Shown here: positions 40,371-48,239 of the stretch, piece after piece
Position numbering within the stretch: position 1 is the stretch's first letter
How the letters are laid out: every line of letters begins with the position of its first letter
DNA from: Steroidobacter denitrificans
GTDB taxonomy: Bacteria > Pseudomonadota > Gammaproteobacteria > Steroidobacterales > Steroidobacteraceae
Assembly: GCF_001579945.1 (NCBI RefSeq)
Contig: NZ_CP011971.1
Location: 2,726,030 to 2,790,029 of the forward strand
Direction of reading: 5' to 3'
Length of the DNA: 64,000 nucleotides
Translations under genes and position numbers: made by a program
The notes under the pieces: generated by a model
What the model saw: only the letters and a program-made list of their open reading frames with translations
The model's database searches: none
Told to the model about the DNA's origin: nothing

Positions 40371-40469
40371 CTTCATCTCCTGGCTGGCAACTGAATCCGA
40401 CCTGCACCTGGCCTTGGGCGGGCCTGGATTTGGGTTGTGGTTTGGGCTGGGGCTGGGCCTGCTGGGACC

Positions 40470-40489
40470 GGCCGGACTGCAGGCCGGCC
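40470..40489. terminator. GC-rich hairpin directly after the flavoprotein gene
   Basis: GGCCGG-ACTGCAGG-CCGGCC lies just beyond the OYE-type gene stop (40492-40494), followed by a GT-rich low-complexity run. There is no T-tract; it could reduce read-through into the SDR gene. Confidence 0.35.
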
Positions 40490-40491
40490 GT

Positions 40492-42486
40492 CTAGATGAC
40501 CAGGCCGATATTGGCACCATGGCGGGTCGCCTCCGCCATGCGCCGCGGCAGCCAGGCAGCCCCCGCCAGATACAGCGGCGTAAAGCCTTCCGCCTTGAAC
40601 TGATCGTACAGCTCGTTCTGCGCCACCGCGCCGTACACCAGCACCACGCTGTCGAAACCCTCATGGCGAACCGGCCGGCCCCCAAAGACCGATACGAACT
40701 GCAGTCCCCCGGCATCGATCTGCGTCAAGATCACATTCCCAACCGTCTGCACCCCCAACTCCTCCATGCGCGCCAGCGCCATCCCCTGGGAGTAGCGGGC
40801 GATCTCTCGGCCGAGCTGCGCGCTCTTGTGAAAGACGACGACCTCCCGACCCTGACTCGCCAGGTAATCCGCCACGCTGACCGTCTCGTAATAGTCCTCC
40901 TGCGACACCAGCGCCACGCGCTGCCCGCAGGCAGCCGCCCCCTGCATCACATCCCAGCCGTACGCCACATGCGCCAGCTCCAGACCCGATACATCATGCG
41001 GCACCCGCGGCCGCGCCCCGGTGGCAATCACGATCGCCTCGGGTGACAGCGCCTTGATCGACGCGGCATCCGCTCGGTTCTGCAGACGCACCTCCACCCC
41101 CAGGCGCGTCATCTCGTTCTCCTCGAAATAGATCTGATCTTCGAAGGAATCCCGACCCGGCGCCTTGGCTGCGATCAACAACTGCCCGCCCAGACGCTTG
41201 CCCTGCTCCAGCAACGTCACTCGATGTCCGCGCTGCGCCGCAATCCGTGCAGCCTCGCATCCCGCCAGGCCCCCACCCACCACGACCACTCGCTTCGGCT
41301 TTTGCGCCGGACGATATTGCTGCTCCCAGCGCAGTTCGCTGCCGATCACCGGATTGATCGAACACATCGGCGTATATGGAACATACAGCGACTCGGACGC
41401 CTCATCGATGCAGCGCGTGCAGGCGATACAGCGACGAATCTCCCCCAGTCGACCCTCGCGTGCCTTGTTGGCGAATTCCGGGTCGGCGATCCCCGCGCGC
41501 ACCATCCCCACCAGATCGCAGTACCCCTCCTCGATCAGGTTTTCCGCCAGCACCGGATCATTGATGCGGCCGGTGAACATCACCGCCACCTTTCTGGGCA
41601 ACCCCGACAGGTCCGCCTTGGCCGCCTTGCCGGCCTCGCGATATTGGGCGTGCGGATAATAGGAATTCGGCACGTACGAGGGCGCTCCCCAGCAATGCCC
41701 GGTATCGATGTCGACGAAGTCCAGCAGACCGTGCTGCGCGATCCCATAGAGCATCTCGCGCATTTCCATATGGTCGTAGCCGCCCTGACGAAACTCCTGT
41801 GCGCTGATGCGCATGCCCAGCGCCAACGACTCTCCGATACGCCCGCGCACCCGCTTGAGCACCTCCACGACGAAGCGGATGCGCTCGCTCGGCCCGCCCC
41901 CCCAGCGGTCGGTGCGCCGGTTGGAAACCGGCGAAAGAAAGGCGTGACCCATGGTCTCGTGCGCGCAATGAATCTCGATTCCATCCGCCCCCACCGACTG
42001 CGCCACCCGCGCCGCGGCAGCATATACATCGATGCAATACTCGATCTCCTCCTCCCCCAGCACATGCGGCGTGTAGGACTGCGCGCCGATCATGGGTACT
42101 GCCGAAGGACCCCACGCAGAGGTCAGCTGTGTCAGCTGCACCACCGCCACCGAGCCTGCCTCGTGCACCGCGGTGACAAACTTCTTCATCCCCTCGGCAA
42201 ACGCCGGATACTGATACGCCGCACCATGCGAGGCGCAGCCGATGGACAGGCCGACCTCATCGGCCGTCTCGGGCGGAAACGGCACATCCAGCAGCCAGGT
42301 CTCGCTACCGATCCAGCCGGTGCCTCCGCGCGCCTTGGCCACATGATGAGCGATGAAATGCTCATCGATCATCCCCGGGGTCATCGAGGAATTGATGGTG
42401 TTGGTCGTCTCGCAGATCCGGTTCGGAACCCGCATCGGACCTATCTGTAATGGCGTGAATAGATGCGTGAATTTCATATCGCTCAT
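40492..42486 (-). CDS. OYE-type NADH:flavin oxidoreductase / 2,4-dienoyl-CoA-reductase-like flavoprotein
   Basis: A 664-aa enzyme of the FadH/trimethylamine-dehydrogenase group, start at 42486 with AAGGAAAG upstream. The FMN TIM barrel (about 1-360) contains FTPLQIGPMRVPNRI, DGIEIHCAHETMGHAFLSP and RTDRWGG. A 4Fe-4S motif CIACTRC is followed after 15 residues by the fourth Cys (MCSINP), longer than the usual 11-12. The C-terminal FAD/NAD domain has VVVVGGGLAGCEAARIAA and GGQLLIAAKAPGR. It probably reduces an unsaturated CoA ester or enone in the catabolic block. Confidence 0.93.
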   Translation of the reverse strand: MSDMKFTHLFTPLQIGPMRVPNRICETTNTINSSMTPGMIDEHFIAHHVAKARGGTGWIGSETWLLDVPFPPETADEVGLSIGCASHGAAYQYPAFAEGMKKFVTAVHEAGSVAVVQLTQLTSAWGPSAVPMIGAQSYTPHVLGEEEIEYCIDVYAAAARVAQSVGADGIEIHCAHETMGHAFLSPVSNRRTDRWGGGPSERIRFVVEVLKRVRGRIGESLALGMRISAQEFRQGGYDHMEMREMLYGIAQHGLLDFVDIDTGHCWGAPSYVPNSYYPHAQYREAGKAAKADLSGLPRKVAVMFTGRINDPVLAENLIEEGYCDLVGMVRAGIADPEFANKAREGRLGEIRRCIACTRCIDEASESLYVPYTPMCSINPVIGSELRWEQQYRPAQKPKRVVVVGGGLAGCEAARIAAQRGHRVTLLEQGKRLGGQLLIAAKAPGRDSFEDQIYFEENEMTRLGVEVRLQNRADAASIKALSPEAIVIATGARPRVPHDVSGLELAHVAYGWDVMQGAAACGQRVALVSQEDYYETVSVADYLASQGREVVVFHKSAQLGREIARYSQGMALARMEELGVQTVGNVILTQIDAGGLQFVSVFGGRPVRHEGFDSVVLVYGAVAQNELYDQFKAEGFTPLYLAGAAWLPRRMAEATRHGANIGLVI

Positions 42487-42590
42487 GACAGCTTTCCTTC
42501 CATCCTCCGTCCCCTCATCCCCCGTCCCGGTCCGCAACCTCGCCTCTCGGTTCGCGATTCGGCCGCTTCTCGCCCCCGCGAAAAATCCGC

Positions 42591-43112
42591 TCAGGCCGGA
42601 GCACTCACCGTCAGCCGCTTCACGGCAAAAGGGCGCTCCGTTTGCATCTGAAAGTAACCCCAGGCGGGAAACACCTTCACCAGCCGCGGCCACAGTGCTT
42701 CGCGCTCCTCTGTCGTCACATCGCGCGCCACCGCCGCGTACTTGTCGAAATCAAGCTGCACCCAGCAGTTCGGATTGGCCTGCAGATTCATGATCCAACT
42801 CGGATGTTGATCATAGCCGGCCAGCGAGCCCACCACGATCATGTCCTCCCCATCGCGCATGAACACCGCCGGCGTGGTGCGCTGCTTGCCCGTCTTGCGG
42901 CCGATCGTCGTCAGCAACAGCGTCGGAAAGCCGCCCTGCGCGTTCTGTCCCGTCGATCGACCCGCAGGATCGGCCAGGTACGCCTCCACATCAGCGTGTG
43001 CATCGCTTCTGATCAGTTCCAACGAGGCTGTGCGCTCCTTGAACCAGGCCCACTCCTCATCGTTCATCCAGTCAGGCTTCTGCATGTTCTCTCGATTCGT
43101 CTTGGTCACCAT
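42591..43112 (-). CDS. DDN-type deazaflavin (F420)-dependent nitroreductase family protein
   Basis: A 173-aa single-domain split-barrel protein. The start at 43112 has GGAGAGG about 7 nt upstream. Motifs: FPTLLLTTIGRKTGKQRTTPAVFMRDGEDMIVVGS and HPSWIMNLQANPNCWVQL, hallmark of the nitroreductase family deazaflavin-dependent group, best known in mycobacteria (Ddn). The family often uses F420H2, though some members bind other flavins or lipids. It is upstream of, and co-oriented with, the OYE-type gene (104 bp gap). A longer Arg-rich extension to 43271 is unlikely to be translated. Confidence 0.9.
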   Translation of the reverse strand: MVTKTNRENMQKPDWMNDEEWAWFKERTASLELIRSDAHADVEAYLADPAGRSTGQNAQGGFPTLLLTTIGRKTGKQRTTPAVFMRDGEDMIVVGSLAGYDQHPSWIMNLQANPNCWVQLDFDKYAAVARDVTTEEREALWPRLVKVFPAWGYFQMQTERPFAVKRLTVSAPA

Positions 43113-43387
43113 TGTCAGCCTCTCCAGATGGGTGATGCGAGATGACGTGCATCTCACGGGACAACTCCTGCGGGACAACTCACACGGGACAATGCCGCGC
43201 CGCGGCCTCGCCACGCCCGCCGTGGGTAAACGTGTCTTTTGCGATGGTCGACCCGCCTGGTCAACCCTCATTTGGGGTAGAGCCGCCGTGACTGACGACA
43301 GCCGCGAGCAAGACCGTCCTGCCTGTCATGGAGCAGTTTCCGCACGAAATCCTGGCGGGGAATCCTGGAGGGCTCGACATAGAGGGC
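43113..43387. other. Divergent intergenic region upstream of the riboswitch promoter
   Basis: Non-coding stretch between the DDN-type gene (leftward) and the riboswitch unit (rightward). It carries three spaced GGGACAA copies around 43157-43192 and a near-duplicate GGCTCGACATA / GGCTTGACATA just before the promoter. Minus-strand ORFs here cross the riboswitch and lack family features. Confidence 0.5.
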
Positions 43388-43416
43388 TTGACATATGCGC
43401 CGTCCATGTCAATCAT
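43388..43416 (+). promoter_or_regulatory. Sigma70-like promoter for the riboswitch transcript
   Basis: TTGACA at 43388-43393 is a perfect -35 box; a 17-bp spacer leads to AATCAT at 43411-43416 (4 of 6 matches to TATAAT). The predicted start near 43422-43424 coincides with the first bases of the c-di-GMP aptamer, which supports the assignment. Confidence 0.65.
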
Positions 43417-43420
43417 GACA

Positions 43421-43513
43421 TCGTCAAACAATGGGCAAACTCGCCGAAAGGCGGGGACGCAAAGCTTCCGGTCTACAGGAATCATTCCCAGGACAGCGGG
43501 GTTGCCGCGGAGC
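43421..43513 (+). promoter_or_regulatory. Cyclic-di-GMP-I (GEMM-I) riboswitch aptamer
   Basis: The sequence matches the class I c-di-GMP riboswitch block by block: GGGCAAAC at 43433-43440, a CGCC-GAAA-GGCG hairpin with the GNRA tetraloop, GGGACGCAAAGC, TCCGGTCTAC, a short variable stem (GGAATCATTCC), then GGACAGCGGGGTTGCCG as the 3' strand with the tetraloop receptor. Order and spacing agree with the Vibrio Vc2 aptamer as known from the family. It lies on the plus strand, directly after a promoter and about 225 bp before the SPOR-like gene, with the glucan synthase further on. It should sense c-di-GMP and switch expression of these genes; ON or OFF cannot be told from sequence. Confidence 0.93.
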
Positions 43514-43532
43514 CGCGAACATTGATTCGCGG
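43513..43532 (+). promoter_or_regulatory. Stem-loop after the aptamer, candidate expression platform
   Basis: CCGCGAA-CATTGA-TTCGCGG forms a 7-bp perfect stem directly after the aptamer. GGTTGCCG, part of the aptamer's 3' strand (43500-43507), recurs at 43531-43538, so the two copies could compete for pairing. No U-tract follows, arguing against a simple intrinsic terminator. Confidence 0.45.
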
Positions 43533-43737
43533 TTGCCGACTCGCCATCGATCAGCGGTGAATACCGGCCGATCGATCCAGAATCCAAGCGAGACGGACCG
43601 TGCAAAGCGACATCCTCCCCGAATGAATTCCCCGCGGGCATTGCGTCGAGCGTCGGCCGCCGGCGAGTTTTACTCGCTCGTGACCGCAGTGCCGGCCCTG
43701 AAACAGGCGTCATGGGATCCGTGACCGGGGAACGAGC
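43533..43737 (+). other. Riboswitch leader, untranslated
   Basis: About 200 nt between the aptamer and the GTG start of the SPOR-like gene. It includes a small hairpin GCGAGT-TTT-ACTCGC at 43665-43679. Short ORFs in the leader have no protein-family features. Confidence 0.5.
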
Positions 43738-45045
43738 GTGGCCGACAACACCAGCAAAGTCTTCCAAGCGCCGGCGGTCGAGACCGCCGGTTTCCAGACG
43801 GTGACGCATGGCGACGCCGACACCGGGGCAACGCTGTTCGTCATCAATTTATGCGCCTCCATCGCTCCGATCTCGACCGACGGCCGCAATCTTCCAGGCC
43901 TGGAGAACTACCGGCTCTATCGAGTTTCACGCCTGGAGGACGGCCGTACCCGCCATCGCCTGCGCCTGGGTTTTTTTTCCAGCGAAGCACACGCCGAGAA
44001 TGTGCTCGCCCTGGTTCGCCAGCAATACCCGACGGCCTTCACCGCCTGCCTGCACGAGGAAGACCGCAAATTCGCCCGAGGCTACCTGGCGCCGGCCGGC
44101 CGCGAAACAGTCGTGAAACCCAGGCCGGCGGCGGCACCCGTTGCCGCACCGACGGCCGGGGAGCGACCGGCGCGCCAAGCACCGGCGGAGCTCGTGGTCA
44201 CGCCGCTGCAAGCCGCCGGTATCCGGCCCGCCACGACACGTCCCATGCGCCGCTCGCCTCCGCAACTCGATACCACCCAAACGATCCGTGCATTGACGCG
44301 CGCGGAACTCGAAGATGAAGGACTGGAAAAGTGGTTTGCCATCCAGTTGGCCGCTTCCGAGCAACCGGTCAATCTCGACACCATGCCGCATCTCGACATC
44401 TTCGACGCCTATCGGCTGTACTCGGTGGCCTCGATGAATGCCGGCAAGATCGTGCACTCGCTGCGGCTCGGTTTTTTCAAGGAGGATATTTCGGCCGAAG
44501 CGGTCGGCGGCTATCTCAAGACATTTTTCTCGACACCGACGGTTCTGCGCGTGAGCGAAGCCGAGTACACCCGGTTCAAGGCTCCTCCGGAGCAGACACG
44601 GCCGGCGGCGAGCGCGGACATCGTCACGCTCACTCCGGCTCGCGCGCCTCGAGCCGACATCCCGACGATAACGCTGGCCGTGCCCACGCCGGACTTCGCC
44701 CCCCTGGCAACCGGCGCATTCGAATCGCGGACCGGCGACCGACAGACCGTCGAGCAACTCGATGCCGCAACCACGGGCAGTTTCAAATCCGGTATCAGCG
44801 CCTCGACCCTGGCGCAGCTTGCATCACGGCACGAGCCCAAGGCCATTGTGTCTGCGCGGCAGCGTCCGACACCCTCGCGCAACAGGACAGGCATGACGGG
44901 CAAGCACAAGGCCCTGGCGCCACGCAGCTTGTCGGAGCAACTGCTGGAAGAAGCTCGTGCCGTCGCACTGTCCGAAAGCGGTATTCGTGAAATTCCCAAG
45001 AACGGCTCGCTGTTTTCGCGTCTGGTCGGCAAGCTGACACGTTGA
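43738..45045 (+). CDS. Two-repeat SPOR-like protein
   Basis: A 435-aa protein starting at GTG. It holds two copies of a SPOR-like unit: about 31-108 (LFVINLCAS, NYRLYRVSRLEDGRTRHRLRLGFF) and about 199-276 (WFAIQLAAS, AYRLYSVASMNAGKIVHSLRLGFF). SPOR domains bind denuded peptidoglycan glycans, but no signal peptide or membrane segment is visible, so a cytoplasmic role is possible. The rest is Ala/Pro/Thr-rich linker with a conserved-looking basic C-terminus (LSEQLLEEARAVALSESGIREIPKNGSLFSRLVGKL). It is the first gene under the c-di-GMP riboswitch and lies before the glucan-synthase gene. A T8 run at 43971-43978 in repeat 1 is a potential slippage site. Exact function unknown. Confidence 0.85.
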   Translation: MADNTSKVFQAPAVETAGFQTVTHGDADTGATLFVINLCASIAPISTDGRNLPGLENYRLYRVSRLEDGRTRHRLRLGFFSSEAHAENVLALVRQQYPTAFTACLHEEDRKFARGYLAPAGRETVVKPRPAAAPVAAPTAGERPARQAPAELVVTPLQAAGIRPATTRPMRRSPPQLDTTQTIRALTRAELEDEGLEKWFAIQLAASEQPVNLDTMPHLDIFDAYRLYSVASMNAGKIVHSLRLGFFKEDISAEAVGGYLKTFFSTPTVLRVSEAEYTRFKAPPEQTRPAASADIVTLTPARAPRADIPTITLAVPTPDFAPLATGAFESRTGDRQTVEQLDAATTGSFKSGISASTLAQLASRHEPKAIVSARQRPTPSRNRTGMTGKHKALAPRSLSEQLLEEARAVALSESGIREIPKNGSLFSRLVGKLTR

Positions 45046-45387
45046 CACCGGGCCATCACGACGCTCGGCGCCTCCCGACAGCACAGCGGCACGCTGAAAT
45101 CCTATCGCCGCACCCAGCGACGCTGCGTACTGCGCCAAGACATCCGACTTGGTGCGCTCCACCAGGACGTCTTGAGTTAACATGTCGCCCGGACCGCCCG
45201 CCGGAATCAACCCTTCCCGGCAATACGCAGCCATCCTGACGGCTCGCCGTGGACTCAGCCGTGATTCTCATCCGACGAAGTGTCTTCCATCATCATCCTG
45301 CATCCAGTGACCCTGCGCGGCAGCCTGATTGCGGATCATGATATCGGCTCGGGCAAGCGGCCTGCGGCGTTCGCGCCAGCCTGAATC
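45046..45387 (+). other. 342-bp gap between SPOR-like and glucan-synthase genes
   Basis: Same-strand gap with no convincing ORF. The main structure is a hairpin at 45136-45174. No second riboswitch consensus is recognised. The gap is long enough for a separate promoter of the synthase gene, but none is clear. Confidence 0.5.
45136..45174 (+). promoter_or_regulatory. Extended stem-loop in the SPOR/glucan-synthase gap
   Basis: CAAGACATCC pairs with GGACGTCTTG (9 of 10 positions) and encloses a second helix TGGTG-CGCTC-CACCA, with a 4-nt GACT bulge on one side. About 15 paired bases follow the SPOR-like gene by 90 bp. No U-tract follows, so it could be an attenuator, an mRNA-stability element or a processing site. 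Confidence 0.5.
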
Positions 45388-48030
45388 ATGAAAGATTCCG
45401 GCATCGCCGTGGCGTTGGTTTTCGCCATACTCACGTTCGGACTGTGGGCCTACATGAACCGTCCCGCCGCTGAGCCGCCCTGGCCGGCCCGCGTGCAGGG
45501 CATGGCCTTCTCGCCGTTCCACGCCGACCAGGATCCGGCCTATCGCAGACTACCCGACAGAACGCAGATCGAGGCGGATCTGCAGCTGCTGTCCGGCAAG
45601 GTCGCCGCGCTGCGCATCTATTCCTCGCTGTACAGCCTGGCGGAAGTGCCGCAGCTCGCCGCACATCACGGCATCAAGATCACGGTCGGCGCCTGGCTGG
45701 ATACTCGGCGGCACAGCAATGAAGCGGAAATCCACGGAGCCATCCGCCTGGCGCAGGACAATGACAATGTCACCCACGTCATCGTCGGCAACGAAGTCCT
45801 GCATCGTGGCGATCTGACGCTCGCCGAGCTGGTGCAGCACATCGACCGAGTCCGGGAAGCGGTGCAACAGCCGGTCAGCACTGCCGAGCCGGCCCATGTC
45901 TGGCTGAGGAACCCCGAACTGGCGCAGCACGTGGATTTCGTCACCGTGCACCTGCTGCCTTACTGGGAAGGCATCGGTGTCGAACAGGCGAACGATTTCA
46001 TTGCCGGCACGATGCGACAGCTGCAAGCGGCTTTTCCCGACAAGCTCATCGTCATCGGAGAGGTGGGTTGGCCTTCCGACGGGCGCACCCGCGGTCAGGC
46101 GATCGCCTCGGTCAGTCACGAAGCGCTGTTTCTGCGCCGCTTTCTGCGCCTGGCACGTGATGCAGGCTATGTCTACTATCTGATGGAAGCCTTCGATCAG
46201 CCGTGGAAGGCGCGCTTCGAAGGCGCAGTCGGCGCCTACTGGGGCGTGTACGATGTACATCGTCGGCCGAAATTCGAATTCGTCGCTCCCATCGTGCGCG
46301 TACAGCGTTGGCAGTTGCTCGCCGTCATTTCGGTGGCGCTCGCCGCCCTCCTGCTGGGACAGCTCTATATGCACAGTACGGCGCTGCGCATCCGCGGACG
46401 CGGCCTGCTGGCGATGGTGGTCTATGCGGCAGCCACCGCCGCGGTATGGATCATCTACGACTACTCGCAGCGATACCTGAGTTTCGGCGGCATCATCATC
46501 GGCGCCTTGCTGATCCTGTGCATGCTCGCCGTGATCGCACTGCTGCTGACCGAAGCACACGAATGGGCCGAGGCGCACTGGGCCACCACCCGGCGGCGGC
46601 GTTTCACCGTCTCTTCGGTACCCTCACGACATTGGCCGAAAGTTTCCATTCACGTACCGGCCTACAATGAACCGGTACCGATGTTGATCGAGACGCTGAA
46701 CGCGCTCGCCGCGCTAGACTATCCGGACTTCGAGGTCATTCTGGTCGACAACAACACGGCCGATGAAGCCGTGTGGCGGCCTTTGGAGGCGCATTGCCGG
46801 CTCCTCGGTCCGCGCTTTCGCTTTTTCCATGCCGCACCGCTGGCCGGCTTCAAGGCCGGCGCATTGAACTACGCGCTGCGCCGCACGGCTGCGGACGCCG
46901 ACATCATCGCCGTGATCGACAGCGACTATCGCGTCGATACGCGCTGGCTGTGCGACCTGGTGCCGGGCTTCGATGATCCGAAGGTCGCGATCGTACAGGC
47001 ACCGCAGGATTATCGGGACAGCGGCGCCAGCTTGTTCAAGGCGATGTGCTACGCCGAGTATCGCGGTTTTTTTCACATCGGCATGGTGACCCGCAATGAG
47101 CGCAACGCCATCATCCAGCATGGCACCATGACCTTGGTTCGCCGCGCGGCCCTGGAACAGGCAGACGGATGGGCTCAGTGGTGCATCACGGAGGATGCCG
47201 AATTAGGCCTGCGCTTGTTCGCCCTAGGTCATGAAGCCTGCTATCTGGTGCATAGCTACGGCCGCGGTCTGATGCCGGACAGCTTCGCCGACTATAGAAA
47301 ACAGCGCTTCCGCTGGGCCTACGGCGCCGTGCAGATCCTGCGCATACATGCCGCTGCCTTGTTCTCCGGCACACGTTCACGGCTGACACGCGGCCAGCGT
47401 TATCATTTCATCGCCGGCTGGCTGCCCTGGCTCGCCGACGGTCTCAATCTGATCTTCACCCTGGCGGCTTTGTGCTGGTCGGCGGCAATGATTCTGTGGC
47501 CCAATCGCATCGATCCGCCGCCGATCATGTTCTCGGCGCTGCCGCTGGTCCTGTTCACGTTCAAGCTGCTGAAACTTGCCCACCTGTATACTTCGCGCAT
47601 CGGCACGAACGTGCGCCAGACGTTCGCCGCGGCAATGGCGGGACTGAGTCTGTCGCACACCATCGGCAAGGCGGTGATCAAGGCTCTGTTCACCCGCGAC
47701 GAACCTTTTTTTCGTACGCCCAAGCATGGCACGCGGCATGTGCTGGCTCGCGCCGTTACAGATGCCCGGCAGGAAATGCTGATACTGGCGGCACTATTGC
47801 TGGCGGTCCTGGGTCTGACTCATCGGTTCGCAATTGCACCCGGACTTGTGATCGGCCTGCCGCGGGAGTTGAAGGGAACCGACGTCTCGGTCTGGATCGC
47901 GGTCCTGCTGATCCAGGCGGTTCCCTATGCCGCCGCCTTGCTGATGTCGATCATCGACGCCTTGCCGCTGCCGGCAAAATGGCTCGGCGATCCGGCCCGT
48001 CCCCTGCCCGACCTGCGGCCCGACCCATAG
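45388..48030 (+). CDS. NdvB-like membrane beta-glucan synthase (GH17 + GT2)
   Basis: An 880-aa membrane protein with a signal-anchor helix (about 6-24), a GH17-like glucosidase/transglycosylase domain (about 36-300) with acid Glu in VGNEVLHRGD and nucleophile Glu in IGEVGWPSDG, TM helices near 310-385, then a processive GT2 domain: VHVPAYNE-type motif HVPAYNEP, DSDYRVD (DxD), TEDAEL and QRFRW (QxxRW). More TM helices lie toward the C-terminus. Pseudomonas aeruginosa NdvB (PA1163) has the same plan and size and makes cyclic beta-1,3-glucans tied to biofilm tolerance. It lies second after the c-di-GMP riboswitch, fitting a biofilm polymer. Confidence 0.92.
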   Translation: MKDSGIAVALVFAILTFGLWAYMNRPAAEPPWPARVQGMAFSPFHADQDPAYRRLPDRTQIEADLQLLSGKVAALRIYSSLYSLAEVPQLAAHHGIKITVGAWLDTRRHSNEAEIHGAIRLAQDNDNVTHVIVGNEVLHRGDLTLAELVQHIDRVREAVQQPVSTAEPAHVWLRNPELAQHVDFVTVHLLPYWEGIGVEQANDFIAGTMRQLQAAFPDKLIVIGEVGWPSDGRTRGQAIASVSHEALFLRRFLRLARDAGYVYYLMEAFDQPWKARFEGAVGAYWGVYDVHRRPKFEFVAPIVRVQRWQLLAVISVALAALLLGQLYMHSTALRIRGRGLLAMVVYAAATAAVWIIYDYSQRYLSFGGIIIGALLILCMLAVIALLLTEAHEWAEAHWATTRRRRFTVSSVPSRHWPKVSIHVPAYNEPVPMLIETLNALAALDYPDFEVILVDNNTADEAVWRPLEAHCRLLGPRFRFFHAAPLAGFKAGALNYALRRTAADADIIAVIDSDYRVDTRWLCDLVPGFDDPKVAIVQAPQDYRDSGASLFKAMCYAEYRGFFHIGMVTRNERNAIIQHGTMTLVRRAALEQADGWAQWCITEDAELGLRLFALGHEACYLVHSYGRGLMPDSFADYRKQRFRWAYGAVQILRIHAAALFSGTRSRLTRGQRYHFIAGWLPWLADGLNLIFTLAALCWSAAMILWPNRIDPPPIMFSALPLVLFTFKLLKLAHLYTSRIGTNVRQTFAAAMAGLSLSHTIGKAVIKALFTRDEPFFRTPKHGTRHVLARAVTDARQEMLILAALLLAVLGLTHRFAIAPGLVIGLPRELKGTDVSVWIAVLLIQAVPYAAALLMSIIDALPLPAKWLGDPARPLPDLRPDP

Positions 48031-48043
48031 CAGATCGGAATCC

Positions 48044-48117
48044 AGCCCGCCCATGGCGCTTGCTTCGTCATGCATTTCGATTTGAATGCATGACGAAGCA
48101 AGCGCCATGGGCGGGCT
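48044..48117. repeat. Perfect 33-bp inverted repeat after the glucan-synthase gene
   Basis: 48044-48076 is exactly complementary to 48085-48117 around an 8-nt loop (TCGATTTG). Arms start AGCCCGCCCATGGCGCTTGC. It begins 14 bp after the synthase stop. This is far longer than a normal terminator stem and has no U-tract (TATAACCC follows). It could end or stabilise the riboswitch-controlled mRNA, be a small non-coding mobile unit, or be a recent inverted duplication or assembly artefact. Confidence 0.9.
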
Positions 48118-48239
48118 ATAACCCAGGATGGTTACGAACGGCATGTCTTGTGAAGGCCTTTTTCGCGCCGTCATGCAAGACAGCGGCGCGGAAACGAGCG
48201 AGGTAAGCTTACGGATCCACTCATCCAGGCAAACTTCCA

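Noticed and set aside
43261-43809. 182-codon minus-strand frame across the riboswitch
   Set aside because: Crosses a structured RNA element and its promoter; no ribosome-binding site or protein family.
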